A DNA stretch of 64,000 bases, taken from positions 8,007,001 to 8,071,000 of the forward strand of contig CM032815.1 of the NCBI GenBank assembly GCA_019155185.1. Direction: 5' to 3'. This stretch comes from Beaufortia kweichowensis (Eukaryota > Chordata > Actinopteri > Cypriniformes > Gastromyzontidae). The position numbers and the translations under genes are program-made. The notes beneath the pieces were generated by a model that saw nothing but the letters and a program-made list of their open reading frames with translations, was not told the origin of the DNA and searched no databases. How positions within the stretch are numbered: the stretch's first letter is position 1; each line of letters starts with the position of its first letter. Below, one piece after another: positions 40,200 through 53,100 of this stretch.

Positions 40200-43100
40200 T
40201 TAGTTGTCACAGACTGTCTTTGACCATTCCAATCCAACAGCTGATAGATCTATAAATGATAGTAACCTGTAACACATAAAGTTTATCTGTTTGTAAGATT
40301 TTATAAAGGTTACATTAGCTATAACAGCAGAAAACTAACTAAAGCGTCTAAATGACTGTTTGGCGATTGTATTGGGACTGGATGACGTCAGCCAAAAAGG
40401 AAAGTTGGCGGCACCAGCTGATGAAATATTCAGTAAACAAACATTTGTTTTCTTTGGAAAAACAAACACTGATGAATCAAGGAAAATATTGCCACATCAG
40501 TAGTGAATTAAACATCTTATTCTGGACTGTTTGATTGGACTGCCAAAAGAATGACATTTTAAAACAACACTTGATAAACCTTAATGATAAATAGTGTATT
40601 TGTTCTGGAGACTGGAGTTCATGGACTTGCTTAACAAAGAGATCAACAGCCAACTATTAACAAATACAGTGAATACAGTTCATAAAGATGAGTATACAGT
40701 AAACATACAGAATACAGAGTCAAGCAATACACTTATATTCTGATTATAAGACAGTCTATATTTTTCTCTCGGATGAAAATGTTTTAGTGCATTTATAACT
40801 ACAGTGAGTTTCACAGATCATTCCAACATTAAACGAAGCCAAACACCTTGCACAAAAGTCTGTAATATAACCGCTGTTACAGTGTGTTGATACAGAAGAT
40901 GACAGAAGATAATTGAGGTTTGTAACACGTTAAACGCCTTATAAAAACACGGGCGAATAGGCCTTTGTAGTCGGAACTGATGGATGACGGGTAAATCAGA
41001 AAGTAACAAAAAGGCTTGAAGCAGCAACAGACATTGCTCCAAAAAAAGGTTTTTCTGTACAAAGACGGATGGGTGTGCTGTGATGTGCTTCAAAGCTGAT
41101 AAACTTGCAGTGAAGTTCACGCTCAGAAAAAACATGGAAAGCTGTGATCTTTTCTCTGATCAGACATTTAAACTCGCAGGCCTGCGACTTCAGGGACAGC
41201 CATATTATGGTCTGGACTTATTCAGCCTTCAGAAATCGAACCAGAGCATGACTGTCATACACTGATGCATTATTTCCACACACAAAACGACCCAGAAGAA
41301 TATAGAAGAAACAAATGCAAGCCTATCCATTCCTTACAACCCAATAATGTAGCTCCGTCTCGCAGATGGCACAGGATAATAACAGCTTTGTGAAAGCATC
41401 TGCACTGGATTGTAATCAACACGTCTTGCATGTATGGGATGCACCGGCTGCAACCAAAGGCAGGAAAAGCAACGCTAAACCGGCCATTCAAAGACACTAA
41501 TGACGCAAAACACTGACGACAAACTATTGAAACGATAATTACTACTGACAAGTGTAAAGCATAAAACACCTGAGGCATTTATATGAACCTGTTTTTGTTT
41601 ATATATACCTGACACGCGTGTATGCACATGTACCACAATCATCACTTGAGGGGCTACAAGAAATGAAGCATTATATACAAAACATGCTATTTACGCAACA
41701 TCCACTAACAAAGAACCATTCCTGCTAACCATGTGCTGTTAGAGATACTGCTTAGTAATTTTTGCATTTTACACATTCTTCTTTACGCAGGAACGCCAAC
41801 GTGAAGCCAACGCCTTTTACAAGCAACGCAATGGGGCGTTGGTGTGGGAAAGCCAAAAAAAACAAATCACTGCTCTGGGTTACTATTCCACAGAGACCCC
41901 CGTTAATTTAATTCTCCAGGGAAACAAAAAATAAAATAGACAGAGCTTGAAGAAAAAGAACAAGGTTATATTCTAATAACTTTCCACTAGATTCATTCAT
42001 CAAGAAACTTTCATCTTGTTTAAACTACAGACAATTAACATTTTCCGGTAGAGATGTAAACACTATATAATTAAAAAGTGATAAAGATGTCATTGTGCTG
42101 TTCTGAGAATAAAACAGTTAAACTCCACATTGCTCAAACAGGTATTTCAAGAAGGATCTTTATATTAACCTCACATTCATAAAAAACATGACACACATGA
42201 GTATAACTGTTTAGAAACTCGTAACTGCTCCAGTTTTTCTCAGACATTTCGTCTTTCAATTTTGCAATTTTTACATTGATTTACAAGAAAATAACACAGG
42301 TGCTTTCCTATGGTAAGGCATTGGGTAAGACAATGGCAAGGTGTCTGGGGTGGTTACTAAGGTCTACTAAGGACAATAAATCGTCTCACCTCCAACTCTC
42401 TATGACATTCTGGTCTTTACTAGCCCTCCTTAAATCCAAATCTACAGTATGTACAGGCTTTTACCAGTTTAACTGTCTGAAATACACATTTAATGCAACT
42501 GAGAAAAAAAATCACCAATCATAAACAAAGTAAATAACCTTCTAGTAAAGTGAATTGATTGTCATGAGAAAATATCATAAAATATGGAATGACTTCCTGA
42601 ACAAATCAAAGAGGATACTAGCAGTAGCTTTGAAATGATAAAAAGCAATATTTAAATTTAGATTAAACATGTTTCAATTTTGGCAAACACTAGTAGAACA
42701 CATTATAAACTACATCTCTGCTACACCTGTGTGATTTAAGCCTAAACTTACTTACAGTAACAAGATAACATTTGCTTTAATAATCTAATATTTATTAAAT
42801 AATCTAATCCAATGAAATGTCATTCATACATGTGCCTTAAGCGAGCAAATACTTTTTGTGGCCACTGTACACAAACATCTACACAACAAATGAAGCCCTG
42901 ACTGGTGATCTATACGTGAAGCTTTTTAATCTGATAATGTATTAATGAAATAACTTTATATTCACTAGATCTTCAAGAACAATCTATGCACTTTAGTAAA
43001 AAATCCAGAAACTAAAACACTGATCTGCAAAACCTATAATATAACATTGAAAACTATACCAAAGTACCAAATCAAGAGCCCTACAGAGAGAAAATGAATC

Positions 43101-43330
43101 AGTGCTAAATCTAAAACGCTGCAATGAAGAATAAAAAACATTTATTTGAATGACAAGTCTCGTGTTCAGATGTAGTACAGAAGTCAGAAGAGGCCCATCA
43201 TACTTTTAAAAAACATCCAATACTAAACTTCAAGAACTCAAACAACAAAGAAACAAGATCCATTCATAGCTGTCGTCTCAAGTGTCAATGTGCTCCCGAG
43301 AAAAAGCGACAGAATAAAAGAGAAACTCAC

Positions 43331-43430
43331 CTGTCTTTCTTTCACTGATGCCTAACCAACAAGAAGAAACAATCGCTTTCATCTACGAGAGATGACGGAA
43401 CATTCCACGTGTGCTGGCCTGCTACTCCAA
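43331..43430 (-). other. Candidate 5' untranslated exon of pde4d (D7-type transcript)
   Basis: On the minus strand AGAAAGACAG|GTGAGTTTCT is a strong splice donor with the exon ending at 43331. The stretch upstream is richer in CpG than its surroundings and could contain a transcription start. Joined to the acceptor at 24632, the frame leading into the D7-type exon meets a TAG 21 coding bases before the junction and has no ATG, so the first in-frame start would still be the ATG at 24608. An out-of-frame ATG (MKAIVSSC) would act as an upstream reading frame. The 5' limit shown is arbitrary. Splicing is predicted from one motif only. Confidence 0.3.
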
Positions 43431-45895
43431 GAGTAAAGAGCGCCTAATGTTTTGACTGTAGTTTTAGTCCCGTGTGGATACACGCTGGTTTGAAATGATG
43501 AGATAGTACGTATGTGCAGCACAAGCCAATGATGTGTCACATACACACACCCCCCTGACTCTACCCCACCCACAAACCCTTGTCCAAACCAGCAGATCTG
43601 GCTCCAACTCGCTGGAGGAAAAGCGTCTGCGTGTGCAGCACTGCACAACCTACAATACCGTTCTCTAATCCCACACGGCACACATTCGCTCTATTGTTTG
43701 TGTAAGAGAGAGCAGCGCCACACCTCTGCAAGCTTCAACCGTCCTGAAACGCTTTTGACACACCAGTCAGAACGCACAGCGAGTTAAAAGAACCGTCTGA
43801 AACGACTTTGGAAATCTTTGACACGAGTTGTGGTATTTGAATGACTGCTTGCACGTTCAAAGTTAGGAAAATCTTTAAGACCGAGGTCAAGGTTCAGCTG
43901 AGCGGTCTGTAAAACCTCCACTGATATACGTAACGGCAACCTAACGTTTACCACAGAGGAAATTCATTAAACAAGTGGAAGAAAACGCTAAGAATGTATA
44001 GCAATAATTGTCTATTCTAAAGCAAATTTTACAATTGGGTCATTGAGAGGAAGAAAAACTTGCTAAATGAAAATAATGAAATACTAGTACTTACATAAGT
44101 GTGTATAGTTCAAATAAATTTGAGTAATTTTAGTATTTTTTGTATTGGCCAGTGTAAAATAATCACTCTTAAACAACCATTTGACAAATCACTCACGTTA
44201 GGTGGGTAACATGCACAAGTTATAACAAATACTCATTTGCCAGCGACCTTTAAGCATGGCTGGTGTCCTCATACCCCAAAGTCATACAGACAAGACAAAC
44301 AGCACGTGTCCATTACAGATGCTCAACAAAATTGCCCAAATATACTGAATTACCGATCTTATAGTTCAATGCATAATTTTTACTGAATCGTGTGTAATGG
44401 CAGCACTAACAGAGAAAAAGAGCATTGCAAGAAGCTTCTCGCCTCGCCATTATACCCAGTATATTGATGCAGATCGGCCCAATTTAGTAACAGCTTGACT
44501 GTGGCCTGTCAGCTTATATCAGCATCATTTCTTGCCTTAAAGAAACTGCTGTGCTCAACTGTATAATCTGAATGAATAATGGTCGAACAAAAGGATGCAA
44601 CAAGGAACAGATCCTTAATTATATATTCACATCACTGAGATTGTGATCAATGCAAACTATAATGCAAAACAGCATCCAGCATGTTCGAGCGACCCAGCTG
44701 AGCGGTATGGTTTGCGTCTCATATGGAAGTGAAGCGGTTAACCACACGCATGTTATGAAACAAGCGAGATGACTGCATCCGTGATCAACAAGGAAGCCGG
44801 TAAAAACAGCTGGTCGAAATAACAACAACCAGAGTCAACGTGAAGTTGTTCTGGTGCGTTCCTGCTCATAGCACAAAGGAAAACAGAATGATGGGTTTTG
44901 TTTTTACGTGCCTGTAGCTCACAAAGGGTTGGGAAAGCCATGAGAAAATACAATATGTGCCATCAGTGAAGTTATTTCCACACCGACTCTTCGGTATCTG
45001 AGTAAACCGACTACCTATTCAATACGATAGCCCTGTGAATTATGGGTGGAAAAGCTTTTTCTAAAGGCCAAATGGCTTGAAGATATACAACTGTCAACAG
45101 CAACACGGATATCGTTCATGAAATATATCACATGTGGGTCTGAAAGGATAATTAGATTACACAAAAATAAAATTCGCTCTTATCATTTTCCCAACTCTCT
45201 GCTAGATATTATCTTTGTGTTCAATGAAAAATAAGTAAATGAAAGAGTGAAATACAGCACACAACAAAATGTTACATTTCAATACAGAAAACAGGGTCTC
45301 GACTGAAGAAGCTATAGTCTATTCTAGATATTTTAATCGGACAGAAACATACACGTCACGACACTACCTCACAGAAGGAATAGATGTCGTGTCCTGACTC
45401 ACAAAACTAGACTACATATACAGCAGAAATGAGTCAGAGGTTCAACACTATTCAATCCATCAGAAAAGCTCTCTGCTTCTACATCATTTTTCACTTTCCT
45501 TTGAAGTTGTTTCATCTTAGTTAGAAAAACAAAATGATCATCAAACTCATTACAACACATTGAACTGCCATAATGGTAAGCACAAACTCTCTTCATAAGA
45601 AAACATCTAATGTAAACATTATCCACTTAGTCATCATATGTAACAGAGCAAACACTAATGTAACTGCTTATTTATTTAAAGTCTGAGTGAGTTTTGTTCA
45701 TCTTTACAACAGCTGCAAACATTAGATCAGCATGTCAACATATGTTAGTGTTCATTTTGAATACAGATTTATGTATTTGACAACAATACTATAACAATAC
45801 TATAGACGCTAATAATACAGATATGCTCGTGTATACGATTAACCTAGCAACCTGACAATACACAATACAATACAAAGTACTTTACAGACACACAA
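43431..45895 (-). other. Upstream pde4d intron or flank, no gene seen
   Basis: Several overlapping short open frames occur in 43.38-43.68 kb and 44.6-44.95 kb, but none resembles a known protein and none is bounded by convincing splice sites. No repeats of note were recognised. Confidence 0.5.
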
Positions 45896-46327
45896 TACCA
45901 GTCAAATGTTTGGAAACACTCACTGTTGTTCAGATTTTTTCTTCACATTTTTGAATAGAAATAAACTCATCAAAACCATGAAATAACACTTTTATGATTA
46001 AAATCATCCAAAATAAATGAACACTATGTTATATTTAATCATTTTTAAAAGTAGTCACACTTTGTGTAGAATTTGTAAAATCATATTCTTGACATTTTAT
46101 CATTCAGCTTCTTGACGTCTCAACCTGAGAAACTTTTTAAACATGAACTGAAGAGATTTCTGTCTATACTGGACTCTTATTGGCTGATTATTATTTATTA
46201 TTTGGTTGAAGCAATCATTAAAAAAAGAAAAAGAAAATATAAAGTATTTTCAAACATTGAGATATACAGATATTTTTAAGACCATGAGAAGCATTTTTGT
46301 CAGTTGTGTCTAAACCTTTGACTGGTA
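45896..46327. mobile_element. Tc1/mariner-like MITE
   Basis: The element (45898-46325, 428 bp) begins CCAGTCAAATGTTTGGAAAC and ends with the inverse of CCAGTCAAAGGTTTAGACAC. It is flanked on each side by TA (45896-45897, 46326-46327), as expected for Tc1/mariner integration. Internal segments such as CATGAAATAACACTTTTATG and AGTAGTCACACTTTGTG match the widespread fish repeat that starts CCAGTCAAAAGTTTGGACAC. There is no transposase frame, so it is non-autonomous or degraded. Confidence 0.8.
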
Positions 46328-46379
46328 ATGTCCATAAAACTAATCCTGTTCAAATGATAAACAACACATTTTAGGTAGT

Positions 46380-47180
46380 AAAAGCTGATACCAACATGTC
46401 ACTCGAACACTTCCGGTCTACTTCCGCCCGCTGAAATCAACAACAACGCAGTAAAGTATCAGCGTAATAACGATATGATTCTCTCAGTTAGTAATGAAAT
46501 TATAATGATGTCATGGTCACCTGCTGCACTGTTGTCATTGATAAACCTCATCGCGTGTGAAATGATTAACAGCGCTTACTTATGAGGTTTGCAGTCGTGT
46601 GTGTCCCACTGAGATTTTAATCCCATCATTTCTCAGTAACAGCATATTACACTATATTACAGTAAAATCACTGTTGCAGGTTCAAATAACAATCCGTGCT
46701 CAACTTCCCGCGAACACTCGAATGGGCGGGACTTAGCTGACGTCCACTTTTACGTGTTGCGCATGGGCGTATGATCAGTTCGAAAACTGTGCGTACATAC
46801 TTGTGCGTAGATGTATTTATCATGTTTTTCTTCCTCACTGCATATCACTTCAGTGCATTCAAAATGTTCATAGTATCTCAGTTATTGTAGACGTAATATA
46901 TTATCCACACAGCCGCGGCAGTTTCGTGTAAAAGACGTGGTCACGTGGTGTATCGCAGCGCCTATATTGCTGGGTAATATTATCAAAATTACTATAAAAA
47001 GTGTAAGAAAAACGTCTTGTAAAAATTACATCTGGTACTAAAATGTACCAGATTTAAACAAATATACTATAAACTTGTTTACGAATGTCGCCGATAAGAC
47101 AGAAACGTCGTAATAACTGAACGTGTTCCATGTGAGGATTTGTTGTCGTCGAGCGCCCCCTTGAGGAAGACGGACTTTTG
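46380..47180. promoter_or_regulatory. CpG-rich promoter-like tract upstream of pde4d
   Basis: This stretch has clearly more CpG than its surroundings and dense promoter words: two CTTCCG ETS-type sites (about 46410-46430), TTCCCGCG and GGGCGGG (about 46707-46732), TGACGTCC (about 46738-46745) and CACGTG-like sites (about 46940). A minus-strand donor CATAA|GTAAGC ends a possible exon at 46580, in the direction of pde4d. In human the intergenic space between PDE4D and DEPDC1B holds the PDE4D7/PART1 promoter region, so this tract is a good positional candidate for the distal pde4d promoter, perhaps bidirectional. No coding sequence was seen in it. Confidence 0.45.
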
Positions 47181-49350
47181 TTTTTAAGAAAAGTTGATAT
47201 TATTTGTTGTATCGTAATGTTGATATTATTTGTTTGACATCAGAAAATATTCGATTTGCAGTTTAGTTTCATTTCATGTAAAGTTTTGGAAACCAAATCA
47301 ATAAAAAATATATTTATTTATATGGAACTTAAAGGAAGTCAGAATTTTGCTATTCTGCTACTATAAAAAAGAATATTTTGTTTGTTCATTAACACTTTCT
47401 AAGCTTTCTAATGTTAGCTGAGTAAAAATTTGCACTAAAATGTTCTAAAAACAAAAGGTCATTGCTTATTTGCATTTCGTGAGATTTTGCAAATTTGGAA
47501 TAGGAACATTTAATCATAACCATCTGACAGTCTTCTCAGTGCACCAGCAGCTTAGAGGAAATATTTATTAATAATGATCTACGGCTCACTTTGCCAGCAG
47601 ACGGCATTGATTGTTGTACAGCACAGAACAGCTTTTATTTGTCAGACAGAATCATTGAAATCAGTGTGATGAATAGATGGCAAAAAGCCAGTTTGGTGCA
47701 GATATTGATCTGTAAGCTCACTGATTCAATTACTGTAAATGTCATTATACATACAGTGTTTAGGTTCCCAGGCTTTATGCCATGTTTAATACCCTATATG
47801 CATTTCACAGTATACCTTTGGGCATGTCCCAAATCAATAAATGAAACATAATGAGCATTTCATTGCCTCACAAAATATTTTGGTATTGAGATTCAGTGTC
47901 TGTTCTTATGTTTTGCTATATTTAAACTCCTTTTCACATAAACCAGCATCTCTTTTCTGTCTCAATTTGAGCTCTACCTGGATGGAGCCCAGCGGCTTCA
48001 GATATTGATCATCAGCTAGAAAGGAAAGTGACCTTCAATCCCTGTCTTTAACTTTGTGGATGATTCACTGCCTTTGAACAGGCTGCTTAAAGTAATGTAA
48101 TTAATGCTGAAACCTGCATGTGATTACCTGGAATAAATCAGGGGAGCCCTCGGCCTCTTGGGATATATCTGCCGAGGCTTTGAGAAGATCAAGGCCTGTC
48201 TTTACTCTGACACACATTACTTAAAGTGTTCTCAGCATGCATGTGTTGTGTAAGTCAGGTAACAGGCTTATGAAGGAAACAACATATTATGTAAAATTGC
48301 ATGGAAAATTATGTGCATAATTACTGCCATTCTCATTTAATTGATTTCTAGCTGGAGTACAATTACATACGCATTTAGACATAATTACGGCTGAATGGTT
48401 TTTGTATGCATTGTATTTCTGATTTTTGGACACAAAATTGTGCACACAACATGAGAAAATATTTGTCGGGATTTATTTTTAGCCTCAGTTTTGGATGATT
48501 GTGCTGTATTCTGTGAAGTATTTGTATTATATTTCATGTATCATATGAGACCTATGAGTGGATGTGTCTGCAAATACATTCACCTGGGTTGTAACCGTAA
48601 GTTATTGTTTACAAATTTGTTACTTTTCGTTGGGTGTCTAGTATTTCTTAAAGAATTATAATCAATGAACTACTGACCTCTAGTGGAGCAATAATGAACT
48701 GCACAATCTCATGTTAATCTTTTTACTTGTCCATCCTTATACTCCTCAAATGATTTAAAATGACAGGTGAACACATTAGTGTTGCCTAGGGGATGACACA
48801 CAATGTGAGAGACACACCATAGCTTAAAACACTGAATCTTTCAGTTAAAATATGTTCTTTTAGTTTAATGTACAGAGAAAAGTATTTCTTTAGAGGTTTG
48901 TATCTGTTAGTCATTAGGAAGAAATCCTAAACAGTTGTTTAAACATTGAATCTGACAGATTTTGATATTGGGTGGAGAGGAAAGATATTTACCTGGACAC
49001 AAATAAATCTGTAATGAGAATGACATCATACGTCCAGCTTTCCCAATATCTGCTTGCTTCATATTCTTAATCTTTAAGTAAAGAATCTGTTGCATCATTG
49101 TTTAGTCTTTGGTCAGATCTTTATTCTTTACTACAAACAAACTATAACTCAAGTATAATATAGTTGAAATATAGTTTATAAATATATTAATGTGATTTAT
49201 AGTTTTTAAAGGATCTTGTGAGATCGGAGATGTATATTACACCATTATTCCTTCTATAAATAAAAACTTTTCAGTGTATAGGTTTATTGAGTTATTCCTT
49301 CAAGTTTAATACATAAAACAGTAAGGAAATGATACATCCATTAGAAACAA
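47181..49350. other. Intergenic DNA between pde4d and depdc1b
   Basis: No gene was recognised. 47.95-48.25 kb has a more balanced composition than its surroundings and might be a conserved non-coding element. The remainder is AT-rich and ends near the depdc1b 3' end. Confidence 0.55.
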
Positions 49351-49631
49351 TATAAATTTTATTAGATTTATTTTGTTCAGGTTCATATTTGTGATGATCA
49401 CAGTGCAGACGTCAGTAACAGTAACTCCAGCATTTGATTAAAAGATTCCTTTTAAAACATACAGTATTTCACACATTTGAAACAGTTGATATTAAAATGA
49501 ATGTTTGAAATCACTGAACCATTATTTTAGTACCATAGGTAAAATCACATGATACAGTAACTAAGTTCCAGATAGACATGTACTTTAAAACCTTATAAAT
49601 AGTTAAGTTATGTAAATGTAAGAAAATGTGT

Positions 49632-49637
49632 TTTATT
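49632..49637 (-). terminator. Candidate depdc1b polyadenylation signal
   Basis: AATAAA on the minus strand (TTTATT on plus), about 490 bases beyond the depdc1b stop codon. Further AATAAA copies lie at about 49358-49363 and 49367-49372, so the 3' untranslated region could be about 490 or about 770 bases long. Confidence 0.4.
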
Positions 49638-50126
49638 TAGTGCTAGGTGATGTGTGACAAACATGACAAACTTTAAAAACAAATAAAAAATACACATAAA
49701 AACAAAAGACAAATCAGCCTCAGAATCACAAACATGTACTCGAGGACAAGTAGAACTATTCAAAGACTATATACTCGTCTACAAATCAACAAAAAACAAA
49801 GACAACACTTAAGTATAAAAATATTAAAAGAGAAATGAAATGTACAGCTTTTAGTTGTAGCTACATCAGTAGTTGTTTGATATCTACTTATATACAGAAC
49901 TTGAACATCTATTATGCAAGTATATAAAATGTGAGTTGACCAGCATAAATGTTTGGTTTTGGCCAATTTCAATGCACAGCATCAACTTCAACCAACAATT
50001 CAATCTATTAATCACAAATGAAATGAAGCAGAATGAATCTTTTTCCTCACTGCTGAAAGGTCGAATGATTCTCATCCTTTACAAAACTGTTTAACGGACA
50101 CACTAACAATAAACTAAAATACCGAT

Positions 50127-53100
50127 TCAAGCGCGAAAGCTCCAGCTCCTCTGGAAGGGCTGGAAGGGTTTCTTCAGCGTGAGGAACATCAGCTGAGGTT
50201 TGAGTTTCTGTGGTCTGTCAGGGAAAACAGCCGCTTCACTTTCAGCTGTGGGAAAACGTCTGCGGTAGATATCAGGATGAGATCTCTGAAACTGAAAACA
50301 GGGGAAACAAAACAACTGTTACTCCATTATTCAAGATCTCCGCAGAGAAACAGATCTGTTAGTTTGATTAATCCGAAACATTCCTCTCACCTGTTTAAGT
50401 TTCTTCTTTTTGTCTTTAATGGACATGCTCTTGTCTTGTATGATGTTCTCCAGAAGTTCCACGATTGCTCCTTGAGAACCGGACACTCTTTGGCGCTCAA
50501 ACTGCTCTCTGCTGATCTGTCTACAGAACGAGTGCGGTGGAGACATCATGGACGTGTCCGTGTCCGCACCTGCATACTTTATCTTGAAGAAACCAAAGCG
50601 TGTGAGAAGATCAGACGATCACCAGTGAATGTTTCACTCCGTTTCATTTATTTGAAAGTAACAGAATTCTGACCTGAGCCCGTCTGAGGTGCGACAGGTG
50701 TTCCTCGACAGATTTTCTCAGGTTGGACGGCACCTTGAGCACAGTGTCGTGGTTATCTATCATAAACGTGACCAGCCTGGTTGCCAACAGCTCGTCCAAA
50801 TCCACCTCATCCGCTGAGCCCAGAATGCATCGCGAGAACGTCTGAACCATCTGCACACAGACAGTTTGAAACTCGATCCAAATGATAAATGAACTAACCT
50901 GCAGTTCATTTATTACCACGACGGTTTGGGATTACGAGTTAATCATCAAACACAGGGCTTTGCATGAAGACGCAGAAAGAGCGGTGAGTGATTTACCAGT
51001 GTACGTGCTCCTATAGCGTTGTTGAGAGGGGGAAGTGTTGGGTTGACACAGACTTTAGCCATCAGTCGCATTAACAGCTGCAGTTTACGACGGTTGGCTG
51101 GAGGCAGCAGGAGACAGCAAACCTGCAGAGCTTCAACCGCAACCTGCTGCTGCTGCAGGAGTCCTGCACACAACACACACGCTTTACAAATACGGCAAAA
51201 TAACACACAGCATCGTTACAGCATCTATTATTACAAACAGTGAGATAATATTAGTTTTACTGGTCTTGAAATAAAATTAAGTCTGAGACCAAGACAGAGT
51301 CCAAATGAAGTCGTGACAAGACCAAGACCTTCGAAAAAATGATCCTGAGGTCTTACAACACTAGTTGTATTAATAGTGTGTGTGTTGTGTCTGTCACTCA
51401 CCCAAAATACTGACAAAGATTTCATACAGATGGAAAGTCAACAGTGGCTCTTTCAATCTCTGGAAATGTTCAGACACCGTCTTAAACACGTCTTTCTCAA
51501 ACCCTGGATACATGGGCTGCCTGGCATCATTCCCATTGGGCCCTGTGATATAAATACAAAGACAGAGAAGATTTCATTTTGTGTTATTACATAAATAGTT
51601 CTGGGTTTGAATGAGAGACGTTAAAACCCACACACACACGTGACTTAACATCAACGTGTTCATATTCAAACATATGTTTATCACATTGCTGATACAAGGA
51701 ATAAGTCTCGCTTCAAGCCTATGAACTGTGTTGAAATGATTGTAATGTTGGAGAGAGCTGAAGGAATCAGTATCACAGCCGATCATCGGTCAACTCACAG
51801 TTTGCCAGACATTTCATAGCAGATAACACCCAGTGCGGTACATCATCTGAGGACACAAAACAGATGTTAGAAGGCAAACGTCTGCTTTCAAGAAAAATGC
51901 TGTGTAACACATACTCACCTGCTTTGTTCTTCAGGACAACAATCCCCTGCTTGTTAACACTGAACACATTGTGCACGATGTGCTTTGGACTCAAGAGTTT
52001 CGCATCTAGCACCCCGTCCAAAGACTGAAGACCCAAAACGTTCTGTAAACTAATAGAAGACCATTGTTTACAGATTTCAATCACAATCTGACACAGTGGA
52101 AACTACAACAACGTGTTTGTACATGCTTACTGTGTTAATGTCATTGACTTCCATGTCTGATCCACGTGACTGGGGGTTATTTCTCTCCTGGTGATTAATC
52201 TGCATTCAGGCACTTCACCGATGGCTATGCTGTGCCTTTTATTCCACGAGGCTGAATTCTAAAATCATAAATACAGTCCAGTAGAAAATACCACAATGAT
52301 AAGAGCCTCTACAGTATAGTTACCAGGAGGAGTATAGTTTACCATTACAAGAGGTTTCATGGGTATGTTTTCAGGCATGGTCATTTCTTCCAAGTCATCC
52401 CAGCGTGGAATTCTGGGAACTGAGTGATCTCTTACAGGTGGACGAGCAGGAAGAGGTTTCAGAGGAGACTGAGGAGGAAACCTGGAATATTACAACAGAC
52501 CAGTATGTTTTTCCATCCATCAATATAGATGTAACATACACCACCGGTCACAAACTTTACTGAAAAGCTGTTTATCTGAAGGTGTTTGTTTAAAGTTTCA
52601 AATCAGTTTGTAGTTAAAGTTCAGAATAGATGTAAACACCTTCAGAATGAGATGAGATTAAAATTATAAATAAAATATTAATAAGGAATAAGGGAGTGAC
52701 CCTAAACTTTTGACTGGTGGTGTATGTTGAATACTTTGGCATCTATTTAGTCATTAGACAACGGGAGTATCTTCACAGCACCTATACAGATGTCCGTTGT
52801 CCTCAAAATCCTCTTTTCCGAAGCGTCCTTTGACATCCTCGATAACATGATTTTTAAGGAATTTTCTGAGTAACTGAAGTGTTTGGTATCGTGTCACTTC
52901 TGGTCCAAAGTTCTGGTTTTGTTTAAGCAGCTCATGAAGGAAATCAACAGCTTCAGATCCTGTAAAACTCTGATCATAACTCCTGAAATGAGCCCAGTGA
53001 CGTCTTACAGGCATCCCACCACGAAACAGCCTGATGGTTTCATTCCACTAGAGATAAAGATCAATCACCCAGTCAAAATAACTTTAAGATCTACAGATTA

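Larger units (their letters stand above)
24633..43330 (-). other. pde4d intron upstream of the D7-type exon
   Basis: Assigned as intron because it lies between the D7-type exon and the candidate upstream exon/promoter. Supported contents are a cyprinid MITE fragment (32083-32285), a LINE 3' fragment (about 34160-34700), a TAATA pentanucleotide array (37645-37712), a short AT tract (40183-40199) and CpG-retaining, non-coding islands (about 30930-31620 and 34820-35060). The longest open frame (32535-33068, plus strand, 177 codons) has no recognisable family. I saw no tRNA, and I did not find the PDE4D-intron microRNA miR-582. Confidence 0.65.

Noticed and set aside
42855..42875. CTTTTTGTGGCCACTGTAC, similar to ends of some fish DNA transposons
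   Set aside because: No matching inverted end was found nearby.
50277..50672. 131-codon plus-strand frame
   Set aside because: Antisense shadow of depdc1b exons 10 and 11.
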